A stretch of DNA of 64,000 bases, from the NCBI GenBank assembly GCA_013349325.1, contig DUZX01000001.1:163027-227026 (forward strand), given 5' to 3'. Positions 11,736 through 20,022 of this stretch are shown piece by piece. How positions within the stretch are numbered: the first letter of the stretch is position 1; each line of letters begins with the position of its first letter. This stretch comes from Desulfuromonadales bacterium (GTDB lineage Bacteria; Desulfobacterota; Desulfuromonadia; Geobacterales; Pseudopelobacteraceae). The translations under genes and the position numbers were made by a program. The notes below the pieces were generated by a model. That model was not told where the DNA came from, made no database searches, and saw nothing but the letters and a program-made list of their open reading frames with translations.

Positions 11736-13847
11736 TTATTTGGAGTGCGCCGTGTACACTCCGTCCCAGGCGGCAGCAGGCGGGTTCATTAAAAACTCCC
11801 GGCACCGGTCGGCATACAGGACAGAAGGGTGGTCGCCGGAATCCGCCAGAAGTTCGAAGAGCTCAAGCGCCGCCACAAAATCACCGCCACGATAGAGTCG
11901 CAGGGCATCTGCGAATGGTAACGCACGCACGCTTTCCTCCGCTAACAACTCGAAAATGGCGATCGGTTTCTGCTTCCCCTTGACCCGCACCAGGTCGAGC
12001 TCGCGAAAATGGAATGCATCTCCGACCTTGGCGCGCGTCTCTTCACTGACAATAATCATAATCCCATAAAATTTGGTCAGACCCTCCAAGCGCGAAGCCA
12101 GATTTACCGAATCGCCGATAGCGGTGTAATCAAAACGTATGTCGGCACCCATATTACCGACTACGGCCTCACCGGTGTGAATGCCAATGCCGATTGCAAG
12201 GCGTGGCGAGCCGCTTGCTGTCAGCTGCTCATTCAACGTTTCCAGGCCGACCAGCATGCGCAGAGCGCATCGGCAGGCGTGAGCAGGGTGATCGGGAAGA
12301 TCGAGCGGAGCGTTAAAAATAGCCATAATTGCATCGCCGATAAACTTGTCCAGCGTCCCGCGTTCATCCATGACGATGCGGGTCATCGGCGAGAGATAAT
12401 CATTCAACAGCTTAACCAGAGTTTCCGGTGTCAACCCCTCCGAAAGAGTCGTGAAGCCACGAATATCGGAGAAGAGTATCGATATTTCACGTTTCTCTCC
12501 CCCCAGTTGCAACCGTCCCGGATTTTTGACAATCTCACTGACCAGTTCCGGCGAGATATAGCTGCCGAAAGCCTTCTTCAGATAGCGCCCCTTGCGTTCC
12601 ACCACCAGGTTGCGGTAGGCCTCACCTTCCAGATAGGTTACAACCAGCGGCATGAGCGGATAGGCGATACTCAGATCAAGGCGATACGCGCTGAAAAGAT
12701 AGAAATTAAGCCCCAGATAACCGAATGATATCACGGAAAATCCGGCCAACCCCCAGGCGGTGTTCGGAACAGCAGCCAAAACCAGCGCCAACAGCAGAGA
12801 CAGCAGGATAATCGCCGTCATCTCGATTGCCAGTGTGCGACTGTCACGTGTCAGGAATCTGCCTTCCAGGGCATTGGCGGCAAACGTGGCATGAATTTCC
12901 ACTCCCGGAAAAACAGGGTCAAGCGGTGTAGCGCGCAGGTCGGCGATGCCGGTCTCGGTAACGCCGATAAACACCAGGCGCCCCTGTAATGAACCCTTTG
13001 GCAGACGCCCGGCAATAACATCAGCCGCCGAGACGGTCGCAACAGTCCCGCCTGGGCCGTAATAGGCCAGCGAGAGCCGCCCCTGTTCATTGGCAGGAAT
13101 GGAGAGATCGCCTGAGCTAACGCTGGAAATTCCAAACGGTTCTACCGCCACCTGCAGCTGATTACCCCTGAATCGGTTTACGGCCGCCAGCGCCAATGAG
13201 GGATACATATCACCACGGAAGAGCATCAGCAACGGCAGGGAGCGATACAGTCCATCGGCATTACTTATCTGGTTGAAATAGCCGAAGCCGGCTGCACCTG
13301 CTGCAACTCCGGAAATATTGGCATCCATCTGCTCATGTGACGGCAGTGATACCGCTTCAACACCCGCTGCAATTCGCACGGACGTGACCCGCGATTGTGC
13401 CATCTGTTCAAGCACCAGCGGGTCATCCGTCTGGGTCTCCTCGCGAAAAAAATAACCCATTATCACGTTACCGGCTGACGAAATTGCGGCAGCCAGCGCC
13501 CGATCCGGCCGTTCCCCCTGCGGCTCCGAAAAAACCATATCCAGAGCAATCACGCGGGCTCCCTGACGCGCTGCCGAACTGATCAGGCCGGCGGTAAGCT
13601 CCCGTGACCAGGGCCAGCGCCCCAGCTCCTTGATACTTTTGTTATCGATGGCAACAACCGTCACCGGCGCAGTAGGGCGTTCGCTGCCCCGAAACGTGAA
13701 GCGGGCATCCTTGAGGCGCAGATCAACCTGTTCCACAAACGGAAAGGTCTCCCGGTACAGTATCAGGCCGACCAGAGCCGTCAGAATGGCGATGACCAGA
13801 AACGCACCGTAGCGGCGGGCTGTTTCTCCCGGAGCAGTCAGTTTCAT
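11736..13847 (-). CDS. CHASE2-domain adenylate/guanylate cyclase (class III)
   Basis: A 703-residue membrane cyclase. An N-terminal membrane segment (residues 14-32) leads into an extracytoplasmic CHASE2 sensor domain (about 35-340; 'VVAIDNKSIKELGRWPW', 'VFIGVTETGIADL'). Three membrane segments follow (about 342-415), then a cytoplasmic cyclase domain (about 450-640). The metal-binding aspartates are in 'ILFSDIRGFTTLSEG' and 'DKFIGDAIMAIF', and the transition-state Asn/Arg pair in 'AIGDSVNLASRLE'. All catalytic residues look present. The Lys in 'LDKFIGD' and the Asp in 'FDYTAIGD' favour ATP as substrate. The start overlaps the stop of the upstream FecR gene by four bases, so both are made together. 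Confidence 0.92.
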   Translation of the reverse strand: MKLTAPGETARRYGAFLVIAILTALVGLILYRETFPFVEQVDLRLKDARFTFRGSERPTAPVTVVAIDNKSIKELGRWPWSRELTAGLISSAARQGARVIALDMVFSEPQGERPDRALAAAISSAGNVIMGYFFREETQTDDPLVLEQMAQSRVTSVRIAAGVEAVSLPSHEQMDANISGVAAGAAGFGYFNQISNADGLYRSLPLLMLFRGDMYPSLALAAVNRFRGNQLQVAVEPFGISSVSSGDLSIPANEQGRLSLAYYGPGGTVATVSAADVIAGRLPKGSLQGRLVFIGVTETGIADLRATPLDPVFPGVEIHATFAANALEGRFLTRDSRTLAIEMTAIILLSLLLALVLAAVPNTAWGLAGFSVISFGYLGLNFYLFSAYRLDLSIAYPLMPLVVTYLEGEAYRNLVVERKGRYLKKAFGSYISPELVSEIVKNPGRLQLGGEKREISILFSDIRGFTTLSEGLTPETLVKLLNDYLSPMTRIVMDERGTLDKFIGDAIMAIFNAPLDLPDHPAHACRCALRMLVGLETLNEQLTASGSPRLAIGIGIHTGEAVVGNMGADIRFDYTAIGDSVNLASRLEGLTKFYGIMIIVSEETRAKVGDAFHFRELDLVRVKGKQKPIAIFELLAEESVRALPFADALRLYRGGDFVAALELFELLADSGDHPSVLYADRCREFLMNPPAAAWDGVYTAHSK

Positions 13848-14908
13848 TGTGGTTTTTGAAGGGTTTCGATAGCGTTCAGCAGCGTATCGCTGGTACTGCG
13901 GTAACGGCCATTCGGATAGATGGCGACATACTGGCGCAGTCGGCTGGCGGCCTGGTCAAACAGTTTCAGCTCATAGAGCGTCTGGCCGACACTGAACAGG
14001 GCAATTTCAGCCTGTGGCAGGTTGGGATACTCTTCCAGCACGAGCAGAAACTCTGCTAAAGCCGCACGCGGGTTGTCCAGAAAACGTCCCTGGATCGTGC
14101 CACGCTCCAGCCAGGCGTCAGCCCTGATTTCAGCTTTTTGAACCAGGTCGATGGCTATCTGGAGGATGCGCAGCGCTTCCTGGTAGCTGCCACGGTCGGC
14201 CAGATAGCGGGCATAGTTGACGTTCCAGCGGGCGATAATGGATGGCAGGGCATCACCGGCCAACCAGTCGGCCGGAGGCGTTTCTCCGGTTATTTCGTTG
14301 AAGGTTTTCAAGGCGTCTGCCAGCGGGCTCCCCGGCTCGACTTTGACCGGCTCCTGGGGATCATACCCGCGTGTGGTCTGAGTCATGGTTCCAGCCGTCA
14401 TTAATTTTTCTTCCTGCCCCGTGCCTTTGATGGAGACGATACCTTCGTTGCCGAAGAAGACGTTGGCCGGCCCTTCGCTCATCATCATGAAGGATGTCCC
14501 CTTGACGCCGGCGACAGCCGTACCGCTTTTGACCTTGATATCAGCCTGCTTGCCGGCCAGCTTGACGACATTGGCGCGCAGTTTACCCTGGGCCAGATTG
14601 ATCAGCCCTTCTCGCTTGTCCTTGCCCAGTCTCAGACGAGTCAGCTCCAGTTCACCGTTGTTTGCCAGGGTAAGTGTACTGCCGTCGCTCAGGGCCAGTT
14701 CAACCCAGCCGTTTTTCCCGGTGCGTACCCAGCTCCCCTCAGCCAGGGGAGAACCTGCTGAGAGGGCGGCATAGATCGACTTTTCTCCGCTGCGCTGCGT
14801 AACATCACCGCTCAATTTTCGAGCCGTGGCAACGCTTGCAGCCAGAGCACCCGTGGCAAAGAGGCAGATCAACATCAGGAATGTCAGTAGTACCATAAGT
14901 CGTTTCAT
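13844..14908 (-). CDS. Secreted FecR-domain protein with TPR-like C-terminus
   Basis: The protein has a signal peptide ('MKRLMVLLTFLMLICLFATGALA'), then a FecR domain from about residue 35 to 155. That domain includes 'WVRTGKNGWVELALSDGSTLTLANNGELEL' split over several strands, 'KVKSGTAVAGVKGTSFMM' and 'FFGNEGIVSIKG'. A helical, TPR-like region from about 200 to 350 follows ('YLADRGSYQEALRILQIAI', 'LYELKLFDQAASRLRQY'). I start it at 14908 because GGGAGG lies 6 bases upstream; the track start is five codons earlier. It is the first gene of a two-gene unit with the CHASE2 cyclase. FecR-CHASE2 pairing is recurrent in Geobacter and cyanobacteria, and suggests that FecR presents a periplasmic signal to CHASE2. 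That last step is inference. Confidence 0.88.
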   Translation of the reverse strand: MKRLMVLLTFLMLICLFATGALAASVATARKLSGDVTQRSGEKSIYAALSAGSPLAEGSWVRTGKNGWVELALSDGSTLTLANNGELELTRLRLGKDKREGLINLAQGKLRANVVKLAGKQADIKVKSGTAVAGVKGTSFMMMSEGPANVFFGNEGIVSIKGTGQEEKLMTAGTMTQTTRGYDPQEPVKVEPGSPLADALKTFNEITGETPPADWLAGDALPSIIARWNVNYARYLADRGSYQEALRILQIAIDLVQKAEIRADAWLERGTIQGRFLDNPRAALAEFLLVLEEYPNLPQAEIALFSVGQTLYELKLFDQAASRLRQYVAIYPNGRYRSTSDTLLNAIETLQKPQ

Positions 14909-14986
14909 GCAAGAGCCTCCCACAAAATGTATTTCCAGACAAAACGAAATCTCTCTCTGTTTTTCATGGCGGGATAAACATACCCA

Positions 14987-15364
14987 TTACAGCGCAAACA
15001 GAATCCCTTTTTCCGGATAATGCTTTACATTCCGAGTTGCTACTTTATAGCCCCTGACGAGAGCCGTGGCGGCAATCAGACAATCGAGTGAAGTAAGTGT
15101 TATTCCTTTTGCGCGGTAGCGACGGTAGAGCTCGCCCCCCTTATGGGCTATGTCGACTGTCACCTGCTCAATAACGCAGGCCTCCGTAAAATTGAGCGTC
15201 GTTTCTTTTTCTGTATCCCGCATCCCGGCAGTCAGTTCATAGACCGTAAGCACACTCAATGCTGCCTGGCCATCAACCCACAGGCCGACAAGTAACGACC
15301 GGGCGTACGGAATCCCGCGTAGATAATCAATGGCGACATCGGTGTCAATGAGTACGACCGACAT
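14987..15364 (-). CDS. vapC: PIN-domain toxin VapC
   Basis: A 125-residue PIN-domain ribonuclease. The four acidic positions are in 'LIDTDVAIDYLRG' (first Asp), 'VYELTAGM' (Glu), 'LTSLDCLIAATAL' (Asp) and 'ATRNVKHY', where Asn occupies the usual Asn/Asp site. Toxins of this type usually cleave tRNA or rRNA to slow growth and are held inactive by VapB. The gene overlaps the upstream antitoxin gene by 20 bases, the usual arrangement. All key residues appear intact, so the toxin should be active. Confidence 0.9.
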   Translation of the reverse strand: MSVVLIDTDVAIDYLRGIPYARSLLVGLWVDGQAALSVLTVYELTAGMRDTEKETTLNFTEACVIEQVTVDIAHKGGELYRRYRAKGITLTSLDCLIAATALVRGYKVATRNVKHYPEKGILFAL

Positions 15365-15584
15365 AGTCCCGTCCCTCTTCTGTTCTCAGGTTATTCACCA
15401 AATCGACGCTGTCACCTTCACGCCCTTTCCAACTGCCAAAGCTTTCCAGAGCTTTTTGAACCTTACGCTGCCGGATGTATTCCCGTAACGCTTCCGTAAT
15501 CAGTCCACTGACGTTTCGAGACATGCTGCGGGCTTCCAGCAACAAATCGTCGGGCAGGGTGATGGATGTTTTGACAAGATGCAT
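15345..15584 (-). CDS. vapB: Ribbon-helix-helix antitoxin VapB
   Basis: A 79-residue protein. Its first half is a CopG/Arc-like ribbon-helix-helix DNA-binding domain ('KTSITLPDDLLLEARSM', 'NVSGLITEALREYIRQR'). Its polar C-terminal half should wrap the VapC active site. The start has an AGGAGG ribosome-binding site 5 bases upstream. A strong-looking promoter lies just upstream; its short AT-rich repeats (GTATA twice) are plausible binding sites for autorepression by the VapBC complex, although I cannot show binding. Confidence 0.88.
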   Translation of the reverse strand: MHLVKTSITLPDDLLLEARSMSRNVSGLITEALREYIRQRKVQKALESFGSWKGREGDSVDLVNNLRTEEGRDYVGRTH

Positions 15585-15618
15585 GCAATCCTCCTCTTTG
15601 GTAGGATTTTTTTATACT

Positions 15619-15647
15619 ACTATACGATATTTATTCATGCCGTTCAA
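15619..15647 (-). promoter_or_regulatory. Candidate sigma-70 promoter and operator of vapBC
   Basis: On the minus strand, TTGAAC (15642-15647) and TATAGT (15619-15624) are 17 bases apart. The -10 box sits inside GTATAGTAGTATA, a short direct repeat that could be a VapB site. The vapB start codon is 35 bases downstream. Confidence 0.5.
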
Positions 15648-15717
15648 TCAGTAATGCAAAAAATATTTTGTGCATGGCAACCAACATGACCGCTTGATTT
15701 CCCTCCGTATTTACTCT

Positions 15718-18700
15718 ATGAAATCAGGTATGCGTTCACTATCAGTCAAACGTATCCTGAAAATCGCCGCAGGTGGTGGCTGCGTTATGCTGGCGCTGCT
15801 GCTGATCGGCGTTATCTCCGTTCCGGCGCTTGTCAGCTGCCGGGCAGCGCAGACGAAGATTCAGCAGACACTCTCCCGTTCCATGAGTCGCCCGGTAAGC
15901 TGGTCGGGCCTTACGGTGAGCTGGCTGCACGGCTTGACGCTCTCGGGACTGAAACTGGGTGACGGCCCGCCGCCGCTGCTGAATGCTGCTATCGATTCGA
16001 TCGATATCGTTCCCGGCTTCAGTCGCGGCACAGACGGACGGCTCGGCATCGACTTGGCCGTTAACGTCCGAAATATCATGACGGAACTCGCCCCCGGTCC
16101 ACAAAAACCACCCCCGCCAACCAAAGACCCGCTCACCCTGCTGGCAGAATCGATTCAACGCGTTCAAAAACTCGATCTTCCGTTGCCGGTGGATCTGCGT
16201 GTTTCGCTCGAGGTGGCACCGTTGCAGCTAAAGTACCGGGCGACGGCGCCGGCCAAAAGCATGCGGTTGCAGGATTTCTCGCTGCGCCTGTCCATGCCGT
16301 CACTGGCCACCAGACCGGTTACAGCGGTGGTGAACGGTCGCCTGTTTATTGCACAGAAGGAGCTGGGGAAGATCGCTTTCAGCGCCGAAATCCGTGACCT
16401 TGTCACACCGCAGAAGCGGATTCAACTGGCCTCGGCACTCTTCGCCGTTGACGCAGCAACTCCCGGTGCCGGCATGACAATTTCCGGCGGGCTCAGCCAG
16501 CCAGATGGATTCAGGTCGCGCCTGAAACTGGAGCTGCCGGTTCTACGGGAGATGGCGCAACCGTTTGTTCCGGCCGGTACGCCACAGCTCAGCGGGAATA
16601 TGGATCTACAGCTGCTGTCACAAATTGACACAAAGCGCGATCTGCTGGCCGCACTGACGCTGGCGGGTTCCGGTCTGGCGGCCCGTGGCGGTGCATTGAA
16701 AACAAAGCAGGTCGGGCCGCTCGATCTGAAACTGCAGCAGCAGCTAGCCAGTAACCACGTCACACAGCGGGTTGATTTTCCGAAGGGGACGTTTTCCGTA
16801 GCGGGTCTGCTCGATGCCGCCTGGAGCGCTGCGGTTGAGCGCCCGAGTGCTAAGAACCGCTCACTGGAGCTGCTGTTCGGACCGCTGCGTCTGGATCTGG
16901 CCCGGACAGTCGCTCTGGCGGCTCCGTTTCTGCCCCCCGACCTGCCGCTCAAGGATCTGGCCGGCGAAGCGCGGCTCCGCTCTCTGCAGCTGAAGCTGTC
17001 CGGCCCCGCCTACAACGGCTCTGTTACGGTGGCCGATCTGGGCATCACGCTGCCGCATCTGCGACTGGCGCTCAAAAAAGGTGAACTTTCAGCGCAGCAG
17101 GTTGCTGTGACCCTTGAAAAAGTCACCTGTCCGCTGGTTACCAAAAAGCCTACCGGCATCACCGGCAGCCTGCTCTGGAGCATCGGGCGGGCTGCCCTTG
17201 CAGGTTCCCAGCCGCTCGCGCTTGAGGGAGCACGCGGTACACTGGGCGTGAATGTCAACGAGCTTAACCTGAAGAGTGCTTCACCTCGCAAAATTACCGC
17301 TGCCGCCGATGTTACACACACGTGCGATGTTGATCGCGCCTCGCTCGGAACGCAGCTTGTTATCGAAAAGGCTCATCAGCAGCTGCACCTTCTGGCCCGC
17401 GCGGCAGAAACAGGCGGTATCGAAGCATCGCTTCCCGAACTCATCGTCAGCGCTGCGTCACTGCAGGCCTCGCAGGGCGGCAAAAAATTGAAGCCGCTGC
17501 CGCTGAACGCGTCATTGACAGCCGAGAACTTCCACCTCCCCTACGGCACAGCCGCTCTACCCTCCCTGCGGCGTGCAGGAGCAACTCTTACTGCGGGTGA
17601 CTTCATCCGGCTTTCCGCAGAGGCGACACTTTCCGGTTCTGCGCCGCAGCGCGCCACCAGCACAGGCAGCGCACAACTTGATCTGCAGCGCGCCCTGCTG
17701 TTTGCAGCCCCTTTTGTACCGGCCGGCTTGAAGGCTGACGGCAGAGTCAGCGCTCTCTGGAACGCTGCAGCCCCGCTGCCGCTCACGGTTCCTGGCGCCG
17801 AGAAGCATCCGCTCAAGCGCGCCAAAGCTGGACTGGCACTTCTTGAATCGCTTGAGATGGCGCTGAAGCTGGACAACGTCTCGGCCACGTTCCCTTCAAC
17901 AACAGGAGCCGTTACGCTGAGCGGTCTGCAGACCAAACCTGATCTCCGTATCGTAGCCGCGAAAAACGGTCAATCGGTCAGTTTTGACGGAGGCCTTCTG
18001 TTTTCCGGGGTTAACGGTCTTCCGAACGCGATGGGGAAACTTCCCGCTCAGCACGGCTCGCTGCTGGTTGCCGGCGAACTGTCCGGCTGGAATGAATTTC
18101 ACCTGACGGAATCATTCCGAATGCTGCCATTATCCGTTTCTCAGGAGCTGGATCTGAGCGTCAGCAGAATTGAAACTCTCTTCGACGAAAAAGCCCCCTT
18201 CAATACGGCGACACTGCTCAAACGCCTCGATGCAACACTGTTTGCCACCTGTGACGGCGCATTCAGCTCTGACATGAAACAGCTGCTTCCCGGCATTGAC
18301 GTGGCCGGCAGCGTCAGCGGCAGTGCCCGTATGGACGTCAGTGCCAGCCGTGAACTTGCGCTGCGGACTGCGCTCACATCTCACGAATTCGGGCTGCAGC
18401 TTGCCAACGGAACACAGATCGAAGGGGTCAGCTCCAACATATCCATCAACCGGGACTATGATCTGGCAGCCAGACCGGGCGAACGCTGGACGCCGCTTTC
18501 AGCGTCGTTGGTGCGACCCGCAGCGGCAGCCGACGGCAATTCGGGTGCGGCTGACATTATCACTCGTATTACGGAGGACCTGCGCGGCAATCTGCATGGC
18601 GCCCGTTCATTTTCGATCCGGCGCGTTACCGTCTCGATGCCCTCCGGAGTGCCGCTGGTGCTGACGTCGCTGGAGGGTGATCTGCTCTTCACCCGTGAAA

Positions 18701-19323
18701 AAACAGGTCTCAGCTTCCTACAGGCCGATCTGCTGGGGGGGACCATTCTCGCCCGCGCACTTTTCGACCAGCAGCCGGACGTGCCGCTGCTGGCCATCGG
18801 CAGCTCATTTTCCAACCTTGACGTCACACATCTGTTGCCGCACGATATCAAAAAGAGACAGACGCCCCGCGATGCAGAGATCACCGGTGAGATCACTCTT
18901 ACGGCCCCGCTGATGCCGGAACAGCGCGAGCTGTCTGAGCAGCTGCGCCTGAACCTGAATCTGCGCAGAATCGGGGCAGACACGCTTGAACGGGCGCTCT
19001 TTACACTGGATCCCTTTGAACGCAACGAACAGGTCGTGGCACAGCGCAACATGCTGCGTCTCGGGACGCTGAAGGGGTTGCGCGCAACGGCGGTCGATGG
19101 CTCCTTCGGCATGGAGGGTGAACTGCTGGTGAAAGGGGTCGCCATCAATCTCCCCCGGGTGGAGCGCTTGCGTATTTCCGAGCTGCCGCTACGCCAGGAA
19201 CTCAGCAAAAACCGGGCCGCCATCATGGCCGTACGCCGACTGATCGATCAGCTGCGAGCCGACACGCTGCTAGTCGGATCACACGGGAAACTGACATTAC
19301 AACGGAGGACGTATGAAAAATAA
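15718..19323 (+). CDS. Large AsmA-like / YdbH-like envelope protein
   Basis: A protein of about 1,200 residues with one N-terminal membrane anchor (about residues 12-38, 'AGGGCVMLALLLIGVISVPALV') and a very long periplasmic part rich in beta-strand repeats. Segments such as 'PVSWSGLTVSWLHGLTLSGLKLGD' are typical of AsmA-type bridge proteins. Such proteins (AsmA, TamB, YdbH) form long grooves that move phospholipid between the inner and outer membrane. The downstream gene encodes a DUF1318 lipoprotein, as in the E. coli ydbH-ynbE-ydbL operon, which favours a YdbH-like role. The start is uncertain: GTG 15670, ATG 15718 and ATG 15730 are all possible, and none has a strong ribosome-binding site. 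The 3' end overlaps the next gene by 11 bases. Confidence 0.75.
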   Translation: MKSGMRSLSVKRILKIAAGGGCVMLALLLIGVISVPALVSCRAAQTKIQQTLSRSMSRPVSWSGLTVSWLHGLTLSGLKLGDGPPPLLNAAIDSIDIVPGFSRGTDGRLGIDLAVNVRNIMTELAPGPQKPPPPTKDPLTLLAESIQRVQKLDLPLPVDLRVSLEVAPLQLKYRATAPAKSMRLQDFSLRLSMPSLATRPVTAVVNGRLFIAQKELGKIAFSAEIRDLVTPQKRIQLASALFAVDAATPGAGMTISGGLSQPDGFRSRLKLELPVLREMAQPFVPAGTPQLSGNMDLQLLSQIDTKRDLLAALTLAGSGLAARGGALKTKQVGPLDLKLQQQLASNHVTQRVDFPKGTFSVAGLLDAAWSAAVERPSAKNRSLELLFGPLRLDLARTVALAAPFLPPDLPLKDLAGEARLRSLQLKLSGPAYNGSVTVADLGITLPHLRLALKKGELSAQQVAVTLEKVTCPLVTKKPTGITGSLLWSIGRAALAGSQPLALEGARGTLGVNVNELNLKSASPRKITAAADVTHTCDVDRASLGTQLVIEKAHQQLHLLARAAETGGIEASLPELIVSAASLQASQGGKKLKPLPLNASLTAENFHLPYGTAALPSLRRAGATLTAGDFIRLSAEATLSGSAPQRATSTGSAQLDLQRALLFAAPFVPAGLKADGRVSALWNAAAPLPLTVPGAEKHPLKRAKAGLALLESLEMALKLDNVSATFPSTTGAVTLSGLQTKPDLRIVAAKNGQSVSFDGGLLFSGVNGLPNAMGKLPAQHGSLLVAGELSGWNEFHLTESFRMLPLSVSQELDLSVSRIETLFDEKAPFNTATLLKRLDATLFATCDGAFSSDMKQLLPGIDVAGSVSGSARMDVSASRELALRTALTSHEFGLQLANGTQIEGVSSNISINRDYDLAARPGERWTPLSASLVRPAAAADGNSGAADIITRITEDLRGNLHGARSFSIRRVTVSMPSGVPLVLTSLEGDLLFTREKTGLSFLQADLLGGTILARALFDQQPDVPLLAIGSSFSNLDVTHLLPHDIKKRQTPRDAEITGEITLTAPLMPEQRELSEQLRLNLNLRRIGADTLERALFTLDPFERNEQVVAQRNMLRLGTLKGLRATAVDGSFGMEGELLVKGVAINLPRVERLRISELPLRQELSKNRAAIMAVRRLIDQLRADTLLVGSHGKLTLQRRTYEK

Positions 19324-19906
19324 ATCTTTATTACTGCCAATCTACCTTCTGGCCGTGCTCTCAGGCTGCACGCTGGCCAAGGTGGATGTCAATGTTGTCA
19401 GCGAGCGGACGTCGCTGGAGAATCAGGTCCTCGGGAGCTACAACAGCCTGAGTGAGGATATGCTGCTGGTGGCGTCGGTGCGTGGCGTTTCTCCGACCGG
19501 GACTGTCGAAGCGCCCCCCCGGCATACACCGGAACAGGTTGATGCCACCCAGGCGCTGGAAACGATCGCCTTTCATGCCGATGACATCGAAGCTTTCAAA
19601 CGTTTCGGTTGGATCGGTGAGAATCGGGAGGGGCTCTTGACTCCCTTTGCCCGCGACGTGCCACCAGGCGCCCCCCCGGAACTGAAACAGTTAGCGGCAC
19701 AGTATGGCGACGCCGAATTTCAGCAGGTGCTGAAAGAGGTCAATCAGGCGCGCGAGGTGGTGATGCTGCGCGTGGTGCAAACCAATGAAAACTTCTCGCT
19801 CAAGGATTTGCCGGCTATCCGCACGGTATTTGCCAAAATAAACCGCCAGAACAGTCTGCCGGGCACCAGAGTGCAGGCTGCTGACGGAACATGGATGACG
19901 TTATGA
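19313..19906 (+). CDS. DUF1318 (YdbL-like) lipoprotein
   Basis: A 197-residue predicted lipoprotein with the lipobox 'LAVLSGC' at residue 19. The C-terminal 55 residues resemble E. coli YdbL: the pattern 'VNQAREVV' then 'ENFSLKDLPAIRTVFAK' and the ending 'GTRVQAADGTWMTL', which parallels the YdbL ending with its G-x-x-V-Q-x-x-x-G-x-W. The middle is polar and unassigned. The start overlaps the end of the AsmA-like gene and has GGAGG four bases upstream, so the two are coupled. In E. coli YdbL is a periplasmic partner of the YdbH-YnbE bridge. A single acylated protein here may combine the lipoprotein and YdbL roles; this is inference. Confidence 0.75.
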   Translation: MKNKSLLLPIYLLAVLSGCTLAKVDVNVVSERTSLENQVLGSYNSLSEDMLLVASVRGVSPTGTVEAPPRHTPEQVDATQALETIAFHADDIEAFKRFGWIGENREGLLTPFARDVPPGAPPELKQLAAQYGDAEFQQVLKEVNQAREVVMLRVVQTNENFSLKDLPAIRTVFAKINRQNSLPGTRVQAADGTWMTL

Positions 19907-19930
19907 ACGTATCACCACGACAGAAAGAGT

Positions 19931-20022
19931 CCCCTCTCCCCTGGAGGGGGAGGGTTAGGGTGGGGAGGGAAAGTGCCATGAAATGTACCTGTTGCAGCAG
20001 CACACATTCCCTACCCCACTCC
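19931..20022. repeat. REP-like G/C-rich palindromic element at the start of the CHAT gene
   Basis: The sequence CCCCTCTCCCCTGGAGGGGG followed by AGGGTTAGGGTGGGGAGGG forms a strong hairpin with a G-rich tail. TCCCTACCCCACTCC further on (20008-20022) is roughly complementary to the tail. This is the well-known 'CCCTCTCCC...GGGAGAGGGTTAGGGTGAGGG' style of bacterial interspersed element. It lies across the junction between the DUF1318 gene and the giant CHAT gene and supplies the GGGAGG in front of the ATG at 19978. Confidence 0.6.

Noticed and set aside
12009-12728. 239-residue plus-strand ORF
   Set aside because: Antisense to the cyclase domain of the CHASE2 protein.
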